A stretch of DNA of 64,000 nt from Comamonas sp. BIGb0152 (GCF_024809975.1 NZ_JANUDY010000007.1:186001-250000), one strand, 5' to 3'. Positions 1 to 9,863 are shown, numbered from the stretch's first letter. Program-made: numbers and translations. The notes: generated from the letters alone by a model not told the origin.

Positions 1-1
1 C

Positions 2-868
2 ATGACCGATACCGCTTCCTTATCCCAGCCCCCGGCCCCCTCCGATGCCCCGCCCGGCGCCCTGCCTGCGGAGCGCCCGGACTATGCCGCGTTTTTGCAG
101 CAGCACCTGGCCAGCCAGGCCTTCAACGTGGTGCGCTATGAGCTGCCCGGTGAATCGGTCTGGCTCAAAAAAGCCGGCCCGGCGATTGCCGCCTGGCGCT
201 ACCGGACTTTGGGCCTGCTCTCTCGCGTGCTGGATGTGCCGGTGCTGCAACCCGTGGTCAACCCCGGCGGGCAAGCGGCGATTGCCACCGAAGTGCGGCG
301 CCTGCGCGACCTGCATGCCCGGGGCCTGCGCGTGCCGCAGGTGCTGGCCGATGCGCCCGATGGCTTTTTGATGCGCCACCTGGGTTTGCCCGGCGGCAAC
401 ACGCCGTCCCTCAGCGACGAAATCGAAGCCGCCGCACGGCAGGCCCCCGCCAGCACCTTGCTGCTGTGGCAGCAGGGCTTTGCCGCGCTGCAGCGGGTGC
501 ATGCCAGCGGCACCTGCCTGAGCCAGGCCTTTGCCCGCAACATGGTGCGCTGCCCCGATGGCGCCATTGGCTATATCGATTTTGAAGACGACCCGCTGGC
601 CACCCTGCCCCCTGCGCTGTGCATCGTCAAAGATGCGCTGTGCTATGCGCACTCGACCGCGCTGTTCCTGCAAAACGCCGGCACCCTGGAGGCCGCGCGC
701 CTGGACTGGCATGCCTGGCTGGCACAGACCGAGCCCGCCGTGCGCGACGCGCTGCAGCGCACGGTGCAGCAGATGCGCTGGGTGGGCAAGCTGCCCAACC
801 AGCGCAAGCTGGGGCGCGACACCCTGCGCCTGCGGGCGATGGTCGGCCTGCTGCGCCCGCTGCCCTGA
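2..868 (+). CDS. Protein kinase-fold (LPS/aminoglycoside kinase-like) protein, uncharacterised
   Basis: A 288-residue soluble protein with faint kinase-fold features. There is a Lys pair near residues 56-57 (VWLKKAG), an acidic helix with E97 (ATEVRRL), a catalytic-loop-like segment ending in N180 (FARNMV), and a metal-binding Asp motif YIDFEDD at 191-197. This arrangement resembles lipopolysaccharide kinases and the aminoglycoside phosphotransferase superfamily, but a substrate cannot be named. It carries no signal peptide or membrane segment. The ATG lies at the window edge, so its upstream region and operon partners are unseen. It converges on dctA across a bidirectional terminator. The kinase fold is inferred from motif order only. 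Confidence 0.6.
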   Translation: MTDTASLSQPPAPSDAPPGALPAERPDYAAFLQQHLASQAFNVVRYELPGESVWLKKAGPAIAAWRYRTLGLLSRVLDVPVLQPVVNPGGQAAIATEVRRLRDLHARGLRVPQVLADAPDGFLMRHLGLPGGNTPSLSDEIEAAARQAPASTLLLWQQGFAALQRVHASGTCLSQAFARNMVRCPDGAIGYIDFEDDPLATLPPALCIVKDALCYAHSTALFLQNAGTLEAARLDWHAWLAQTEPAVRDALQRTVQQMRWVGKLPNQRKLGRDTLRLRAMVGLLRPLP

Positions 869-887
869 GGCAGCCCTGCTGACGTAA

Positions 888-913
888 AAATGGCCTGCGG
901 ATGCAGGCCATTT
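888..913. terminator. Bidirectional Rho-independent terminator
   Basis: A perfect 11-bp stem (AAATGGCCTGC / GCAGGCCATTT) closes a GGAT loop. It sits between the convergent kinase-like gene and dctA, with A-rich and T-rich flanks that would let it end transcription from both sides. Confidence 0.8.
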
Positions 914-932
914 CATTGGGAAAGCGCAGCGA

Positions 933-2291
933 TCAGCCCTTGACGGTATCCCCCACCGAGACCGGCACCGAAGCCGCCTGCACGGGCGCCAGGTCCAACA
1001 CGGGCTCATTGTTCAGCGCCGCGTTGAGCTTGCTGTAGTCCAGCGCATTTTCCCAGCGCGAGACCACCACAGTGGCGACGGCATTGCCGATAAAGTTGGT
1101 CAGCGAACGGCATTCGGACATAAAGCGGTCCACACCCAGGATCAGCGCCATGCCGGCCACCGGCACCTCAGGCACCACCGCCAAGGTAGCGGCCAGGGTG
1201 ATAAAGCCCGCACCGGTCACACCCGCCGCACCCTTGGAGCTGAGCATGGCCACCAGCAGCAGCGCAATCTGGTGCCCCAGGGTCAGGTGGGTGTCGGTCG
1301 CCTGGGCGATGAACAGCGCCGCCAAGGTCATGTAGATATTGGTGCCGTCGAGGTTGAAGGAGTAGCCAGTGGGAACCACCAGGCCCACCACCGACTTGCT
1401 GCAACCGGCCTTTTCCATCTTGCTCATCAGCGACGGCAGCGCCGATTCGGACGACGAGGTGCCCAGCACCAGCAACAGCTCATCCTTGAGGTAGCGGATC
1501 AGCTTGAGCACCGAGAAACCGCAGGCGCGGGCCACGGCACCCAGAATCACCAGCACAAACAGCAGCGAGGTGATGTAGAAGGTGGCCACCAGCTCGGCCA
1601 GGTTCAACAGCGAGCCCAGACCGAACTTGCCGATCGTGAAGGCCATGGCACCAAAGGCACCGATGGGGGCCAGCTTCATCACAATGTTGACCAGCTTGAA
1701 CACCGGCTTGGTCAGCGATTCGAGCAGATTGAGCACCGGCTTGCCGCTGTCACCCACCATGGCCAGCGACACGCCAAACAGCACCGCCACCAGCAGCACT
1801 TGCAGAATGTTGTCGCCCACGAAAGGGCTGATCAGGGTCTTGGGGATGATGTCCATGACAAAACCGGTCAGGGTCATGTCATGCGACTTGGCCACGTAAG
1901 AGCTGACTTCCTTCTGGTCCAGATCGGCCACATTGATGTGCATGCCAGCGCCCGGCTGCATCACATTGGCGACGATCAGGCCCACGATCAGTGCCAGGGT
2001 CGAGAAGGTCAGGAAGTACAGCATGGCCTTGCCAAACACGCGGCCCACCGTGCTCAGGTGCGTCATGTTGGCAATGCCGGTCACGATGGTCAGGAAAATC
2101 ACCGGCGCGATGATCATCTTGATCAGCTTGATGAAGGCGTCGCCAAAGGGCTTCATCGCCGCACCATATTGGGGCTCGAAGTGCCCCAACAAAACACCGA
2201 TGGTGATGCCGATAATCACCTGGAAGTACAAAGTCCGGTAAAAAGGCGGTGCCTGGACGGGCGCCAGGCTGGCGGATGAATCAATCTGCAT
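933..2291 (-). CDS. dctA: C4-dicarboxylate:cation symporter DctA
   Basis: A 452-residue inner-membrane carrier of the DAACS family that imports succinate, fumarate and malate with cations. The serine-rich re-entrant loop [10 protein letters not shown] and the transport motif [18 protein letters not shown] are both visible, along with about eight hydrophobic segments; the length is typical. I chose the ATG at 2291 because a GGAG Shine-Dalgarno precedes it and the protein then starts MQIDSS like other DctA proteins. An open frame extends 78 bases further upstream without homologous-looking sequence. It diverges from a DctB-like sensor kinase gene, which makes dicarboxylate-responsive control through the 166-bp intergenic region likely. 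Confidence 0.93.
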   Translation of the reverse strand: MQIDSSASLAPVQAPPFYRTLYFQVIIGITIGVLLGHFEPQYGAAMKPFGDAFIKLIKMIIAPVIFLTIVTGIANMTHLSTVGRVFGKAMLYFLTFSTLALIVGLIVANVMQPGAGMHINVADLDQKEVSSYVAKSHDMTLTGFVMDIIPKTLISPFVGDNILQVLLVAVLFGVSLAMVGDSGKPVLNLLESLTKPVFKLVNIVMKLAPIGAFGAMAFTIGKFGLGSLLNLAELVATFYITSLLFVLVILGAVARACGFSVLKLIRYLKDELLLVLGTSSSESALPSLMSKMEKAGCSKSVVGLVVPTGYSFNLDGTNIYMTLAALFIAQATDTHLTLGHQIALLLVAMLSSKGAAGVTGAGFITLAATLAVVPEVPVAGMALILGVDRFMSECRSLTNFIGNAVATVVVSRWENALDYSKLNAALNNEPVLDLAPVQAASVPVSVGDTVKG

Positions 2292-2457
2292 GGTGGGGCT
2301 CCAAAGATGCTCGGCACCAACTCGGTGCGCTGAGGCCGGTTTGTATCGCAGCCCATGCAGATTGCCCATTAGACATTAGTATTAGGCCCCGCCTTCCCAG
2401 AGCTACGGAAAACCCAAACCCAGGGAAAATACCTAGTCCCTCTCTGCCTCCACCGCC

Positions 2458-5112
2458 ATGATTGCCCGCCGTTCCCTGCGCTCCTTGTGGACCTTTTGCG
2501 CCGTGCTGCTGAGCACGGCCGCCGCCGCTGCCGGCGCCTGGCACTGGATGCTGCAGCACAGCCTGGCCGAAGAGAACCTGCAGGCCCACCGCCAGCTGGG
2601 CCTGTACGCCCAGGCGCTCAGCCAGCGCCTGGACCGCTACCGGGTGCTGCCCGATGTGCTGGCGCTCGATGCCGAGCTGCGCGAGGCACTGACCACGCCC
2701 CAAAGCCCCGAGCAGGTGCAGCGCCTGAACCACAAGCTCGAACAGGCCAATGGCGCCAGCCTGGCCTCCACGCTGACCCTGATCAATGCCCAGGGCATTG
2801 CCATTGCCGCCAGCAACTGGCGCAGCGCCTCCAGCAATGTCGGCGAGGACTACAGCTTTCGCCCCTATGTGCAGTTGGCGCTGGCCCATGACAAGGGCAG
2901 CTTCTACGGCATTGGCATGACCACCGGCGAGGCCGGCTATTTCCTCTCGCGTGCCATCAGCGGCGATAGCGGCAGCGAGCACCAGGTGCTGGGGCTGATC
3001 GCGATCAAGATCGTGCTGCTGGAGCTGGAGCGCGAATGGATACAGAGCCCCGACATCGTGCTGGCCAGCGATGCCAATGGCGTCGTGTTTCTGGCCAGCG
3101 ATGCGCCCTGGCGCTACCGCACCCTCAAGCCGGTGGATGCCCGCGCGCAGCAAGAGATGGACCGCACCCAGCAGTACCGCAGCCAGCCGCTGCAGCCGCT
3201 GCGCTATGCGCAGGAGCAGCCCCTGGATGAAGGCGGCGCGCTGGTGCAGTGGCAAGACCCGCCCATTGGCCACAAACTCTGGCAAACCGTGACCTTGCCC
3301 GAAACCGGCTGGCAGCTGCACATGCTGCACGATGTGAGCAACAGCGAGGCGGCCGCCTGGTGGGCCGCCGCTGCCGCTGGCGGCAGCTGGCTGGCCCTGT
3401 CGCTGCTGCTGCTGTATGCGCGCCAGCGCCAGCGCCTGTCCGCCCTGCGCCAGCGCAGCCGCGAAGAGCTCGAAGCGCTGCTCAAGCAACACGCCCAAGA
3501 GCTGCGCAGCGCGCAAGATGGCATCGTGGCCGCCGCCCACCAGGCCGATGCCGGCCACAGCCAGAGCCTGGAGCACCTGCCCCAGGGCGTGGTGGTGATC
3601 GATGCGGCCTTGAACCTGGTCGCCTGGAACTCGCGCTACATGGAGCTGTTCCGGCTGCCGGCCGGCCTGTTGAAGGTGGGCATGCCGGTCGAAGAGCTGT
3701 ACCGCTACAACGCCCGCCGGGGCCTGCTGGGCACAGGGCCCAGCGACGAGGCCATCGAGCGGCGCATGCAGTTTCTGCGCAGCGGCAAGCCCCATGCGCG
3801 CGAGAGCGAAAAGGCCGACGGCACGGTGCTGGAGATCCGGGGCAACCCGTTGCCCGATGGCGGCTTTGTCAGCAGCTATGCCGATATCACCAGCTACAAA
3901 AACGCTGCGCGCGAGCTGCGCTCCCTGGCCGATGCGCTGGAAAAGCGCATTGCCGACCGCACCGAGGACCTGGCCCAGGCCAAGCGCGAGGCCGAGCAGG
4001 CCAACCGCTACAAATCCAAGTTTGTGGCCGCCGCCGTGCATGACCTGCTCCAGCCCTTGAACGCCGCGCGGGTGTTTGCCTCGCTGCTGCGCCAGCATGT
4101 GCAAGGCGACCAGGCCTTGCAGCTGGCCAGCGATGTCGAAGGGGCGTTGGCCTCGCAGGACGACATCCTGAACAGCCTGCTCGATATCGCGCGCATGGAA
4201 TCGGGCCAGCTCGACGTCAACCGCCGCGACTTTGCGCTGCAACCCATGCTGGCGCAGCTGGGCAGCAGCCTGGGTGTGCTGGCCCAAGGCCATGGCCTGC
4301 GCCTGCAAGTCATCGCCTGCCGCGCCACCGTGCACAGCGACGAGGCCTTGCTGCGCCGCATTGTGCAGAACTTTCTGTCCAACGCCATCCGCTACACCCG
4401 GCACGGCCGCATCGTGTTGGGCTGCCGCCGGGTGGGCAGTCATCTGCGCATTGAGGTGCATGACCAGGGCCCGGGCATCCCCGAGAGCCTGCACCGCGAG
4501 ATTTTTGAAGAGTTCCGCCGGCTGGAGACCGGCCGCCAGCATGAGCGGGGCGCCGGCCTGGGCCTGGCCATTGTTGACCGCCTGGGGCGCCTGTTGCAGC
4601 ACCCGATTGGCCTGCGCTCCAGCTTGGGCCGGGGCTCCGTTTTCTGGGTTGAGGTGCCGCTCAGCCAGGCCGCGCCGGCGAGCGAGTCACTGCGCATGGC
4701 GGCTGCGCAGGCAGTTTCCGCTGGCAGCGACTCTGCACCGCTGCAAGGGGCCAGCGCCTGGTGCATTGGGGAGGCGGCCATTCGCGGCGCGGCCCCGCTG
4801 CTGCAGCGCTGGGGCTGCCAGGTGGCGCAGCATGCCGATGCCGAGGCGGCCTGGGCGCAGGCCCAAAGCGGCCAGGGCCCTTGGCCGGCTTTTGTGGTGG
4901 TGGATGCGGCGCATGCGACGCCGGCAGCGATCCGTGCCTTGCTGGCCTGCGGGCCCAAGACGCCGGGCGTGGTCTGGCTCAGCACGGATGCGGACAGCCA
5001 AGATGCCGCCAGCCAGCAAGCCAGTGCTTTGGGTTGGGGAGTGCTGACGCAGCCCGCCCGGCCAGCGGCGCTGCGGGCGTTGGTGGGCCAGCTGCTGCTA
5101 CGCCAGCGCTGA
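2458..5112 (+). CDS. DctB-like sensor histidine kinase with PAS domain and degenerate C-terminal receiver
   Basis: An 884-residue membrane kinase. An N-terminal transmembrane helix precedes a periplasmic double-PDC/Cache sensor carrying the DctB-type signature (EDYSFRPYVQ, FYGIGMTTGEAGYFLS), the C4-dicarboxylate pocket of DctB. A second membrane helix lies near residues 300-320, followed by a PAS fold (about 375-480), a coiled coil and a HisKA helix with H528 (AVHDLLQPLN). The ATPase N-box is near 638-647, with DQGPGIPE and GAGLGLAI as G boxes. The last 120 residues look like a receiver lacking the usual Asp pair at its start, so probably degenerate. Divergence from dctA and tail-to-tail overlap with a NarL-type regulator suggest one dicarboxylate-sensing module. 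Confidence 0.85.
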   Translation: MIARRSLRSLWTFCAVLLSTAAAAAGAWHWMLQHSLAEENLQAHRQLGLYAQALSQRLDRYRVLPDVLALDAELREALTTPQSPEQVQRLNHKLEQANGASLASTLTLINAQGIAIAASNWRSASSNVGEDYSFRPYVQLALAHDKGSFYGIGMTTGEAGYFLSRAISGDSGSEHQVLGLIAIKIVLLELEREWIQSPDIVLASDANGVVFLASDAPWRYRTLKPVDARAQQEMDRTQQYRSQPLQPLRYAQEQPLDEGGALVQWQDPPIGHKLWQTVTLPETGWQLHMLHDVSNSEAAAWWAAAAAGGSWLALSLLLLYARQRQRLSALRQRSREELEALLKQHAQELRSAQDGIVAAAHQADAGHSQSLEHLPQGVVVIDAALNLVAWNSRYMELFRLPAGLLKVGMPVEELYRYNARRGLLGTGPSDEAIERRMQFLRSGKPHARESEKADGTVLEIRGNPLPDGGFVSSYADITSYKNAARELRSLADALEKRIADRTEDLAQAKREAEQANRYKSKFVAAAVHDLLQPLNAARVFASLLRQHVQGDQALQLASDVEGALASQDDILNSLLDIARMESGQLDVNRRDFALQPMLAQLGSSLGVLAQGHGLRLQVIACRATVHSDEALLRRIVQNFLSNAIRYTRHGRIVLGCRRVGSHLRIEVHDQGPGIPESLHREIFEEFRRLETGRQHERGAGLGLAIVDRLGRLLQHPIGLRSSLGRGSVFWVEVPLSQAAPASESLRMAAAQAVSAGSDSAPLQGASAWCIGEAAIRGAAPLLQRWGCQVAQHADAEAAWAQAQSGQGPWPAFVVVDAAHATPAAIRALLACGPKTPGVVWLSTDADSQDAASQQASALGWGVLTQPARPAALRALVGQLLLRQR

Positions 5113-5760
5113 GTCGCCCGTGGCCAGGCCGCCATCGGCCTCCAGGTTGCGCACCAGCACGGCGACCTGGGTGCGGCTGTGGCAGCCGAGCTTTTTCAAA
5201 ATAGCAGTGACATGCACCTTGACCGTGTGCTCGGTCACGCCCATCTCTTGCGCAATCTGTTTGTTCAGCAGGCCATCGGCCAGGTATAGCAGGGTCTTGA
5301 ACTGGTGGGGCGTCAGCTGCGCCAGGCGCGCGGCCAGCTCGGCGTCTTCTTGCGACAGCTCGGCAGCCATCGAGGGGAAGACGGTGTCGCCCTCCAGCAC
5401 GGCCTCGATGGCCTGGGTGATGGCCTCGGCCGCCGCTGCCTTGGAGATAAAGCCCGAGGCGCCAAACTGCTGGGCGCGGCGGATGATGCGCGGGTGGTCG
5501 TTGGACGAGATCACCACCACCGGCAGCTGCGGGTAGGCGCCGCGCACATGCAGCAGCGCCGAAAAGCCATGCGTGCCCGGCATCGTCAAATCCAGCAGCA
5601 CCAGCTCAATACCCGGGTGCGCCGCCAGCGCCGCGCTGAGCGAGCTGGCACTGGAGGCTTCGAGCACCTCGAAGGCGCCAAAGCGCCCCCGGATCACCTG
5701 CACCACGGCAGCGCGAAACAGGGGATGGTCATCGGCAACAAGCAAGGCGGGAGGGGACAT
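5098..5760 (-). CDS. NarL/LuxR-family response regulator
   Basis: A 220-residue two-domain regulator. The receiver shows the acidic cluster ADDHP (D10, D11), the phospho-acceptor D57 in LLDLTMPG and the conserved Lys in SGFISK. The C-terminal LuxR helix-turn-helix (LTPHQFKTLLYLADGLLNKQIA through TVKVHV) binds DNA. It converges on the DctB-like kinase gene with a 15-bp overlap of the 3' ends, so the two are probably partners. DctB usually works with a sigma-54 NtrC-type DctD, so a LuxR-type output here is a departure from the textbook pair. A dctA target is inferred from location. Confidence 0.9.
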   Translation of the reverse strand: MSPPALLVADDHPLFRAAVVQVIRGRFGAFEVLEASSASSLSAALAAHPGIELVLLDLTMPGTHGFSALLHVRGAYPQLPVVVISSNDHPRIIRRAQQFGASGFISKAAAAEAITQAIEAVLEGDTVFPSMAAELSQEDAELAARLAQLTPHQFKTLLYLADGLLNKQIAQEMGVTEHTVKVHVTAILKKLGCHSRTQVAVLVRNLEADGGLATGDSALA

Positions 5761-5841
5761 AGGCGCTAGTCTGCCATGGCTTGGCTGCTACTGTGCGCCG
5801 CGCCCCCTCCCAAAGCCCGGCAGTGCGGTGGTGTTTAGACC

Positions 5842-6828
5842 TCAATCCATCGAGATCTTGGCCGCATCCACAATCGATTTCCAGTGCGCGGCGTCGCGCG
5901 CGAGCAGCGGTTTGAACTCGGCCGGGGTCGAGCCCACGGGGATCAGGCCCATGTCCAACAGGCGCTTGCTGATCTCAGGCATCTTGACGATGGCGGCCAG
6001 CTCGTTGCCCAGCTTGTCCACAATCGGCTGGGGTGTGCTGGCCGGCACAAAGTAGCCAAACCAGCCATTGGCCTCAAAGCCGCTGTAGCCGGCCTCGGCC
6101 ATGGTGGGCACATCGGGCAGCGCGGGGTGGCGTTGCGCGCCGGTCACCGCCAGGATGCTGACCTTGTCCGACTTGATATGCGGGTAAGCAGCGGCGGCAT
6201 CGATAAAGGCCGACTCCAACTGCCCGCCCAGCATGGCCGCCATCTCCGGGCCCGAGCCCTGGTAAGGCACATGCACCATGTCGATGCCGGCCTTGAGCTT
6301 GAGCTGCTCGCCATGCAGGTGCGACGAGGTCGCATTGCCGTAGGAGCCGAAGTTGAGCTTGCCTGGCTGGGCCTTGGCCTTGGCGATGAACTGCGGCAGG
6401 CTGGTGATGCCCGAGCTGCGCGGCACAAACACCAGGTCAGCCGATTTGGCGGCCTGCGACACCGGTGCCAGGTCACTCAGCTGGTAAGGCACTTTCTTGT
6501 ACAGCGCGGGGATCTGCACCAGCGCGGTGATGCCCAGCAGCACCGTGTAGCCATCGCCGGGTGCCTTGGCCACCAGGTCGTTGCCCATCATGCCGCTGGC
6601 ACCGGGCTTGTTGTCCACAATCACCGGCTGGCCCCAGCGCTGCGACAGCTGGGTGCCCATCAGGCGGGCAATGATGTCGGTGCCGCCCCCTGCCGGGTAG
6701 GGCACCACCAGCCGGATGGGCTTGCTGGGGTAGTGGTCGGCAGCCAGGGCGCTGCCCGTGGCAAGCACCAGGGCGGCGCAGGCTGCAGTTGTGAGCACAC
6801 GGCCCAGGGCCGAGCGGCGGTTTTGCAT
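5842..6828 (-). CDS. Bug/TctC-family periplasmic substrate-binding protein
   Basis: A 328-residue exported protein with a signal peptide ending in SALA. It has the family's hallmark opening (YPSKPIRLVVPYPAGGGTDIIAR) and the VIVDNKPGASG motif that lines the carboxylate-binding cleft. Such proteins bind small carboxylated or aromatic solutes. Many work with TctAB permeases, but none is encoded here. It is the last gene of a minus-strand group after the acyl-CoA dehydrogenase (67-bp gap), suggesting it captures the acid that the upstream ligase and dehydrogenase process. The ligand cannot be told from sequence. Confidence 0.9.
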   Translation of the reverse strand: MQNRRSALGRVLTTAACAALVLATGSALAADHYPSKPIRLVVPYPAGGGTDIIARLMGTQLSQRWGQPVIVDNKPGASGMMGNDLVAKAPGDGYTVLLGITALVQIPALYKKVPYQLSDLAPVSQAAKSADLVFVPRSSGITSLPQFIAKAKAQPGKLNFGSYGNATSSHLHGEQLKLKAGIDMVHVPYQGSGPEMAAMLGGQLESAFIDAAAAYPHIKSDKVSILAVTGAQRHPALPDVPTMAEAGYSGFEANGWFGYFVPASTPQPIVDKLGNELAAIVKMPEISKRLLDMGLIPVGSTPAEFKPLLARDAAHWKSIVDAAKISMD

Positions 6829-6895
6829 GGTTTGTCTCCTTTAAGTAGTGATGCCGCTGGCACGCTCTATGGCGTGCTCTGGGCCGCTGTCATGG

Positions 6896-8038
6896 TCAAA
6901 GCGTTCGGGCAATGATTTCCTTCATGATCTCGTCGCTGCCGCCGTAGATGCGGCCAATGCGCGCATCGGTCCAGGCCCGGCCGACCTGGTACTCGGTCAT
7001 GTAGCCGTAGCCGCCGTGCAGCTGCAAAAACTCATCGAGCAGCTTGTTTTGCAGCGCCGTCGCATTGAGCTTGACCATGGCGGCCCGGTCGGGTGCCAGG
7101 TCCCGCGTCAGGTGCAGGCGCATGCAGTCATCGACAAACACGCGCAGCATGGTGGCCTGGGCCTTGGCCTCGGCCAGCTTGAAGCGGGTGTTCTGGAAAT
7201 CGAACACCGTCTGGCCAAAGGCCTTGCGCTCGCGGGTGTAGTCCACGGTCTTTTGCAAAAAGGCCTCGATCGACATGGCAGCCCGCACCGCCACCACCAG
7301 GCGCTCCTGCGCCAGCTCGTGCATCAGGTACTTGAAGCCCAGGTTCTCTTCGCCCAGCAGGTTGTCCACCGGCACGCGCACGTTGTCGAAGAACAACTCT
7401 GAAGTGTCCTGCGCCATGAGGCCGATCTTCTCCAGCTTGCGGCCCTTGGCAAAGCCGGGGGTGCCGTCTTCCACCACGATCAGCGACACGCCCTTGGCGC
7501 CCAGCTCAGGCGCGGTCTTGCAGACCACGATGACGAGCTCGGCATTGATGCCGTTGGTGATAAAGGTCTTGGCGCCATTGATCACATAGTGGTCGCCGTC
7601 GCGCTTGGCCGTGGTGCGTACCGATTTGAGGTCGCTGCCCGCGCCGGGCTCGGTCATCGCAATCGCGCCAATCATCTCGCCCGCCGCCATCTTGGGCAGC
7701 CAGCGGTCCTTTTGCGCCGTGCTGCCATAGGCATGGATATAGGGCGCGACGATGTCCGAATGCAGCGGAAAACCCAGGCCGCTGGCGCCCGTGCGGGCAA
7801 TCTCCTCGATCAGCACCGCCGCATGGCCAAAATCGCCGCCGCTGCCATAGGGCTCGGGCAGCATGGTGTTCAACAGGCCCTCGCGGCCGGCCTTGCGCCA
7901 GACCGCCTTGGGCACAATGCCATCGCGCTCCCACTGTGCATGGAAGGGCACGATCTCCTTGTCAAAGAAATGGCGGACGGCATCACGAAACTGCACATGG
8001 TCTTCGCGGAACACGCTGCGTTGGGTCAGGTCTTGCAT
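6896..8038 (-). CDS. Acyl-CoA dehydrogenase
   Basis: A 380-residue FAD-dependent flavoenzyme that introduces the alpha-beta double bond into acyl-CoA. The FAD/substrate segment AMTEPGAGSDL (near 127-137) and the C-terminal RIYGGSDEIMKEIIART are clear. The catalytic Glu of MCAD/SCAD (position before GTS) is Gly here. Instead E245 in the AQERL motif matches the base used by isovaleryl- and long-chain acyl-CoA dehydrogenases, so a branched or longer substrate is plausible. I placed the start at 8038 (MQDLTQRS), where homology begins; an upstream open extension looks non-coding. It lies between a CoA ligase and a Bug gene in one minus-strand operon. Confidence 0.92.
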   Translation of the reverse strand: MQDLTQRSVFREDHVQFRDAVRHFFDKEIVPFHAQWERDGIVPKAVWRKAGREGLLNTMLPEPYGSGGDFGHAAVLIEEIARTGASGLGFPLHSDIVAPYIHAYGSTAQKDRWLPKMAAGEMIGAIAMTEPGAGSDLKSVRTTAKRDGDHYVINGAKTFITNGINAELVIVVCKTAPELGAKGVSLIVVEDGTPGFAKGRKLEKIGLMAQDTSELFFDNVRVPVDNLLGEENLGFKYLMHELAQERLVVAVRAAMSIEAFLQKTVDYTRERKAFGQTVFDFQNTRFKLAEAKAQATMLRVFVDDCMRLHLTRDLAPDRAAMVKLNATALQNKLLDEFLQLHGGYGYMTEYQVGRAWTDARIGRIYGGSDEIMKEIIARTL

Positions 8039-8078
8039 GGTGGTCAGGGGTGAAATAAAGATAAATAAGTAAGGGCCA

Positions 8079-9656
8079 TCAGCCCTGGGCGCCGCTGGTA
8101 CTGCGCAGGCCATAGCCCGCCTGCGGCGCTTGCTTGAAACGGTCCTTGAGCACGCGGCGCAGCAGCTTGCCGGTCTCCAGCCGGGGCAGGCTGGGCTCAA
8201 ACACCAGGCGCTGGGGCCACTTGACCTTGGACAGGCTGGCAGCCGCCTGGTCCACAATCGCACGCGCCGTGGCCTCGCTGGCGTCAAAGCCGGGCCGCAG
8301 TACCACGACGGCCAGGGTCTGCTCGCCAAAGTCCTCGTGCGGAACGCCGACCACGGCGACTTCTTCGACGGCCGCATGCTGGGCCAGCGCGTTCTCGATT
8401 TCTTGCGGGTAAATATTGACGCCGCCCGACAGGATCAGGTCGGCACGCCGGTCGCTCAAAAACAGAAAACCCTCGGCATCGACATGGCCGATGTCGCCAT
8501 AGGTGGCCCAGCCGCGCGCATCGATGGCCTCGCGCGTCTTGCGCTCGTCATTGAGGTACTGGAAAGCGCCGCCACCCGAGAAATAGACCCGGCCCACCTC
8601 TCCCACGCCCAGCTCCTCGCCATCGTCGCCGACGATGTGCAGCTGGCCGCTGATGGCCCGGCCGACCGAGCCCGGCCGCGCACGCCACTGGGCTGAGTCA
8701 ATCAAGGTGGTGCCGCAGCCTTCGGAGCCGGCGTAGTACTCCAGCAAAATATCGCCCCACCAGTCCAGCATGCCTTGCTTCACGGCCACCGGGCAGGGCG
8801 CGGCCGCATGGATGGCCACGCGGTGGCTGTCCAGCCGGAAGCGGCGCTTGACCTCGTCGGGCAGCTTGAGCAGGCGCCCCAGCATCGTCGGCACCCACTG
8901 GCTGTGGCTGACCTGGTAGCGCTCAATCAGCGCCAGCGCCTGCTCGGGATCGAAGCGGCTCATGATGATGGCCGAGCCACCCACATCCAGGGTGCGCAGG
9001 CTGTAGCGCAAGGGCGCGGCATGGTAGAGCGGTGCGGGCGAGAGGTAGACGGCATCCTCGTCAAACCGCATGCTGCGCATCCAGGCGGCGACTTCGGGAT
9101 CGCGCTGCTCGCGGTAAGCCGCTGCGAGCAAGGGCTTTTTGATGCCCTTGGGCCGGCCGGTGGTACCGCTGGAATACAGCAGATCGCGGCCCAGCGGGCG
9201 CGTGGCCAGGTCGATCTGTGGGCCCTGGGACACGGCCGCCAGCGCATCGGCCAGGGGCGCCACACCGGGCGTATCACCATCGACCGAATAGCAGGCCAGC
9301 GCCAGGCCTTGCACCGCCTCCTGTGCGGTGGGCCAGGTCTTGCTGGAGACCAGCAGCATCTTGGAGCCACTGTCCTGGGCGATATAGGCCACCTCGGCGG
9401 CCGTCAGGTGCGTGCTGATGACGGCGGCATACAGGCCTGCCAACCTGGCGGCCAGCACCAGCTGCACGATCTCATAGCGGTTCTCCAACAGCACCGCGAT
9501 GGTCTGCTCGGCCTGCAGCCCCTGCTGCGCCAGCCACTGCGCCATCTGCTGGGCGCCTTGGGCAATTTCGCCTGCGGTGTAGCGCCGGCCGGTGTCGGCC
9601 TGCGTCAATACCACCCGCTCGGGCTGGGCCTGGGCCCAGCTGAAGAAGTTGTGCAT
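8079..9656 (-). CDS. AMP-forming acyl-CoA synthetase
   Basis: A 525-residue member of the ANL adenylate-forming family that activates a carboxylic acid to its CoA thioester. Core motifs are A3 (YSSGTTGRPKGIK), A5 (YYAGSEGCG), the TYGDIG/A7-A8 hinge followed by SDRRADLILSGG, and the catalytic Lys near the end (LETGKLLRR). The ATG at 9656 follows a CGGAG element by about 9 bases; a start at 9701 is possible. It heads a minus-strand operon with an acyl-CoA dehydrogenase and a Bug protein, and diverges from a thiolase operon. The acid is unknown. Confidence 0.9.
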   Translation of the reverse strand: MHNFFSWAQAQPERVVLTQADTGRRYTAGEIAQGAQQMAQWLAQQGLQAEQTIAVLLENRYEIVQLVLAARLAGLYAAVISTHLTAAEVAYIAQDSGSKMLLVSSKTWPTAQEAVQGLALACYSVDGDTPGVAPLADALAAVSQGPQIDLATRPLGRDLLYSSGTTGRPKGIKKPLLAAAYREQRDPEVAAWMRSMRFDEDAVYLSPAPLYHAAPLRYSLRTLDVGGSAIIMSRFDPEQALALIERYQVSHSQWVPTMLGRLLKLPDEVKRRFRLDSHRVAIHAAAPCPVAVKQGMLDWWGDILLEYYAGSEGCGTTLIDSAQWRARPGSVGRAISGQLHIVGDDGEELGVGEVGRVYFSGGGAFQYLNDERKTREAIDARGWATYGDIGHVDAEGFLFLSDRRADLILSGGVNIYPQEIENALAQHAAVEEVAVVGVPHEDFGEQTLAVVVLRPGFDASEATARAIVDQAAASLSKVKWPQRLVFEPSLPRLETGKLLRRVLKDRFKQAPQAGYGLRSTSGAQG

Positions 9657-9863
9657 CTCCTCGGTCTCCGTGGTGCACAGCTGATCGCAGCACGCAATCA
9701 CCTGTGTTACAGCTTTAATCTAATTTTGAATCACTCGTCTCGAATTTCGAGAGTTCATGGACAGTATCTGGTGTTTGAAGCGAAATTTGATGCGGGTAAA
9801 TACCAGTATGTATTCGGTTTTCTGAAACCTATCATTAATTTAATGATCCACAAGTCTCATTAA
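9657..9863. promoter_or_regulatory. Divergent control region with three palindromes
   Basis: This A+T-richer 207-bp region separates the two catabolic operons. It contains a 15-bp perfect palindrome around TCTCGAATTTCGAGA (9738-9752) and a 17-bp one, ATCATTAATTTAATGAT (9831-9847). A third, TCATTAAATGA (9857-9867), overlaps the thiolase start codon. They are likely operators. The first shares the GTCTCGA and GAAATTC words with the region upstream of the IclR gene at 19.5 kb. Confidence 0.5.

Noticed and set aside
2281..4602. Long minus-strand open frame (over 700 codons) opposite the sensor kinase gene
   Set aside because: It is antisense to a clearly conserved kinase. Its translation is Gln/Ala/Gly/His-rich with no domain, a typical by-product of G+C-rich codon structure.
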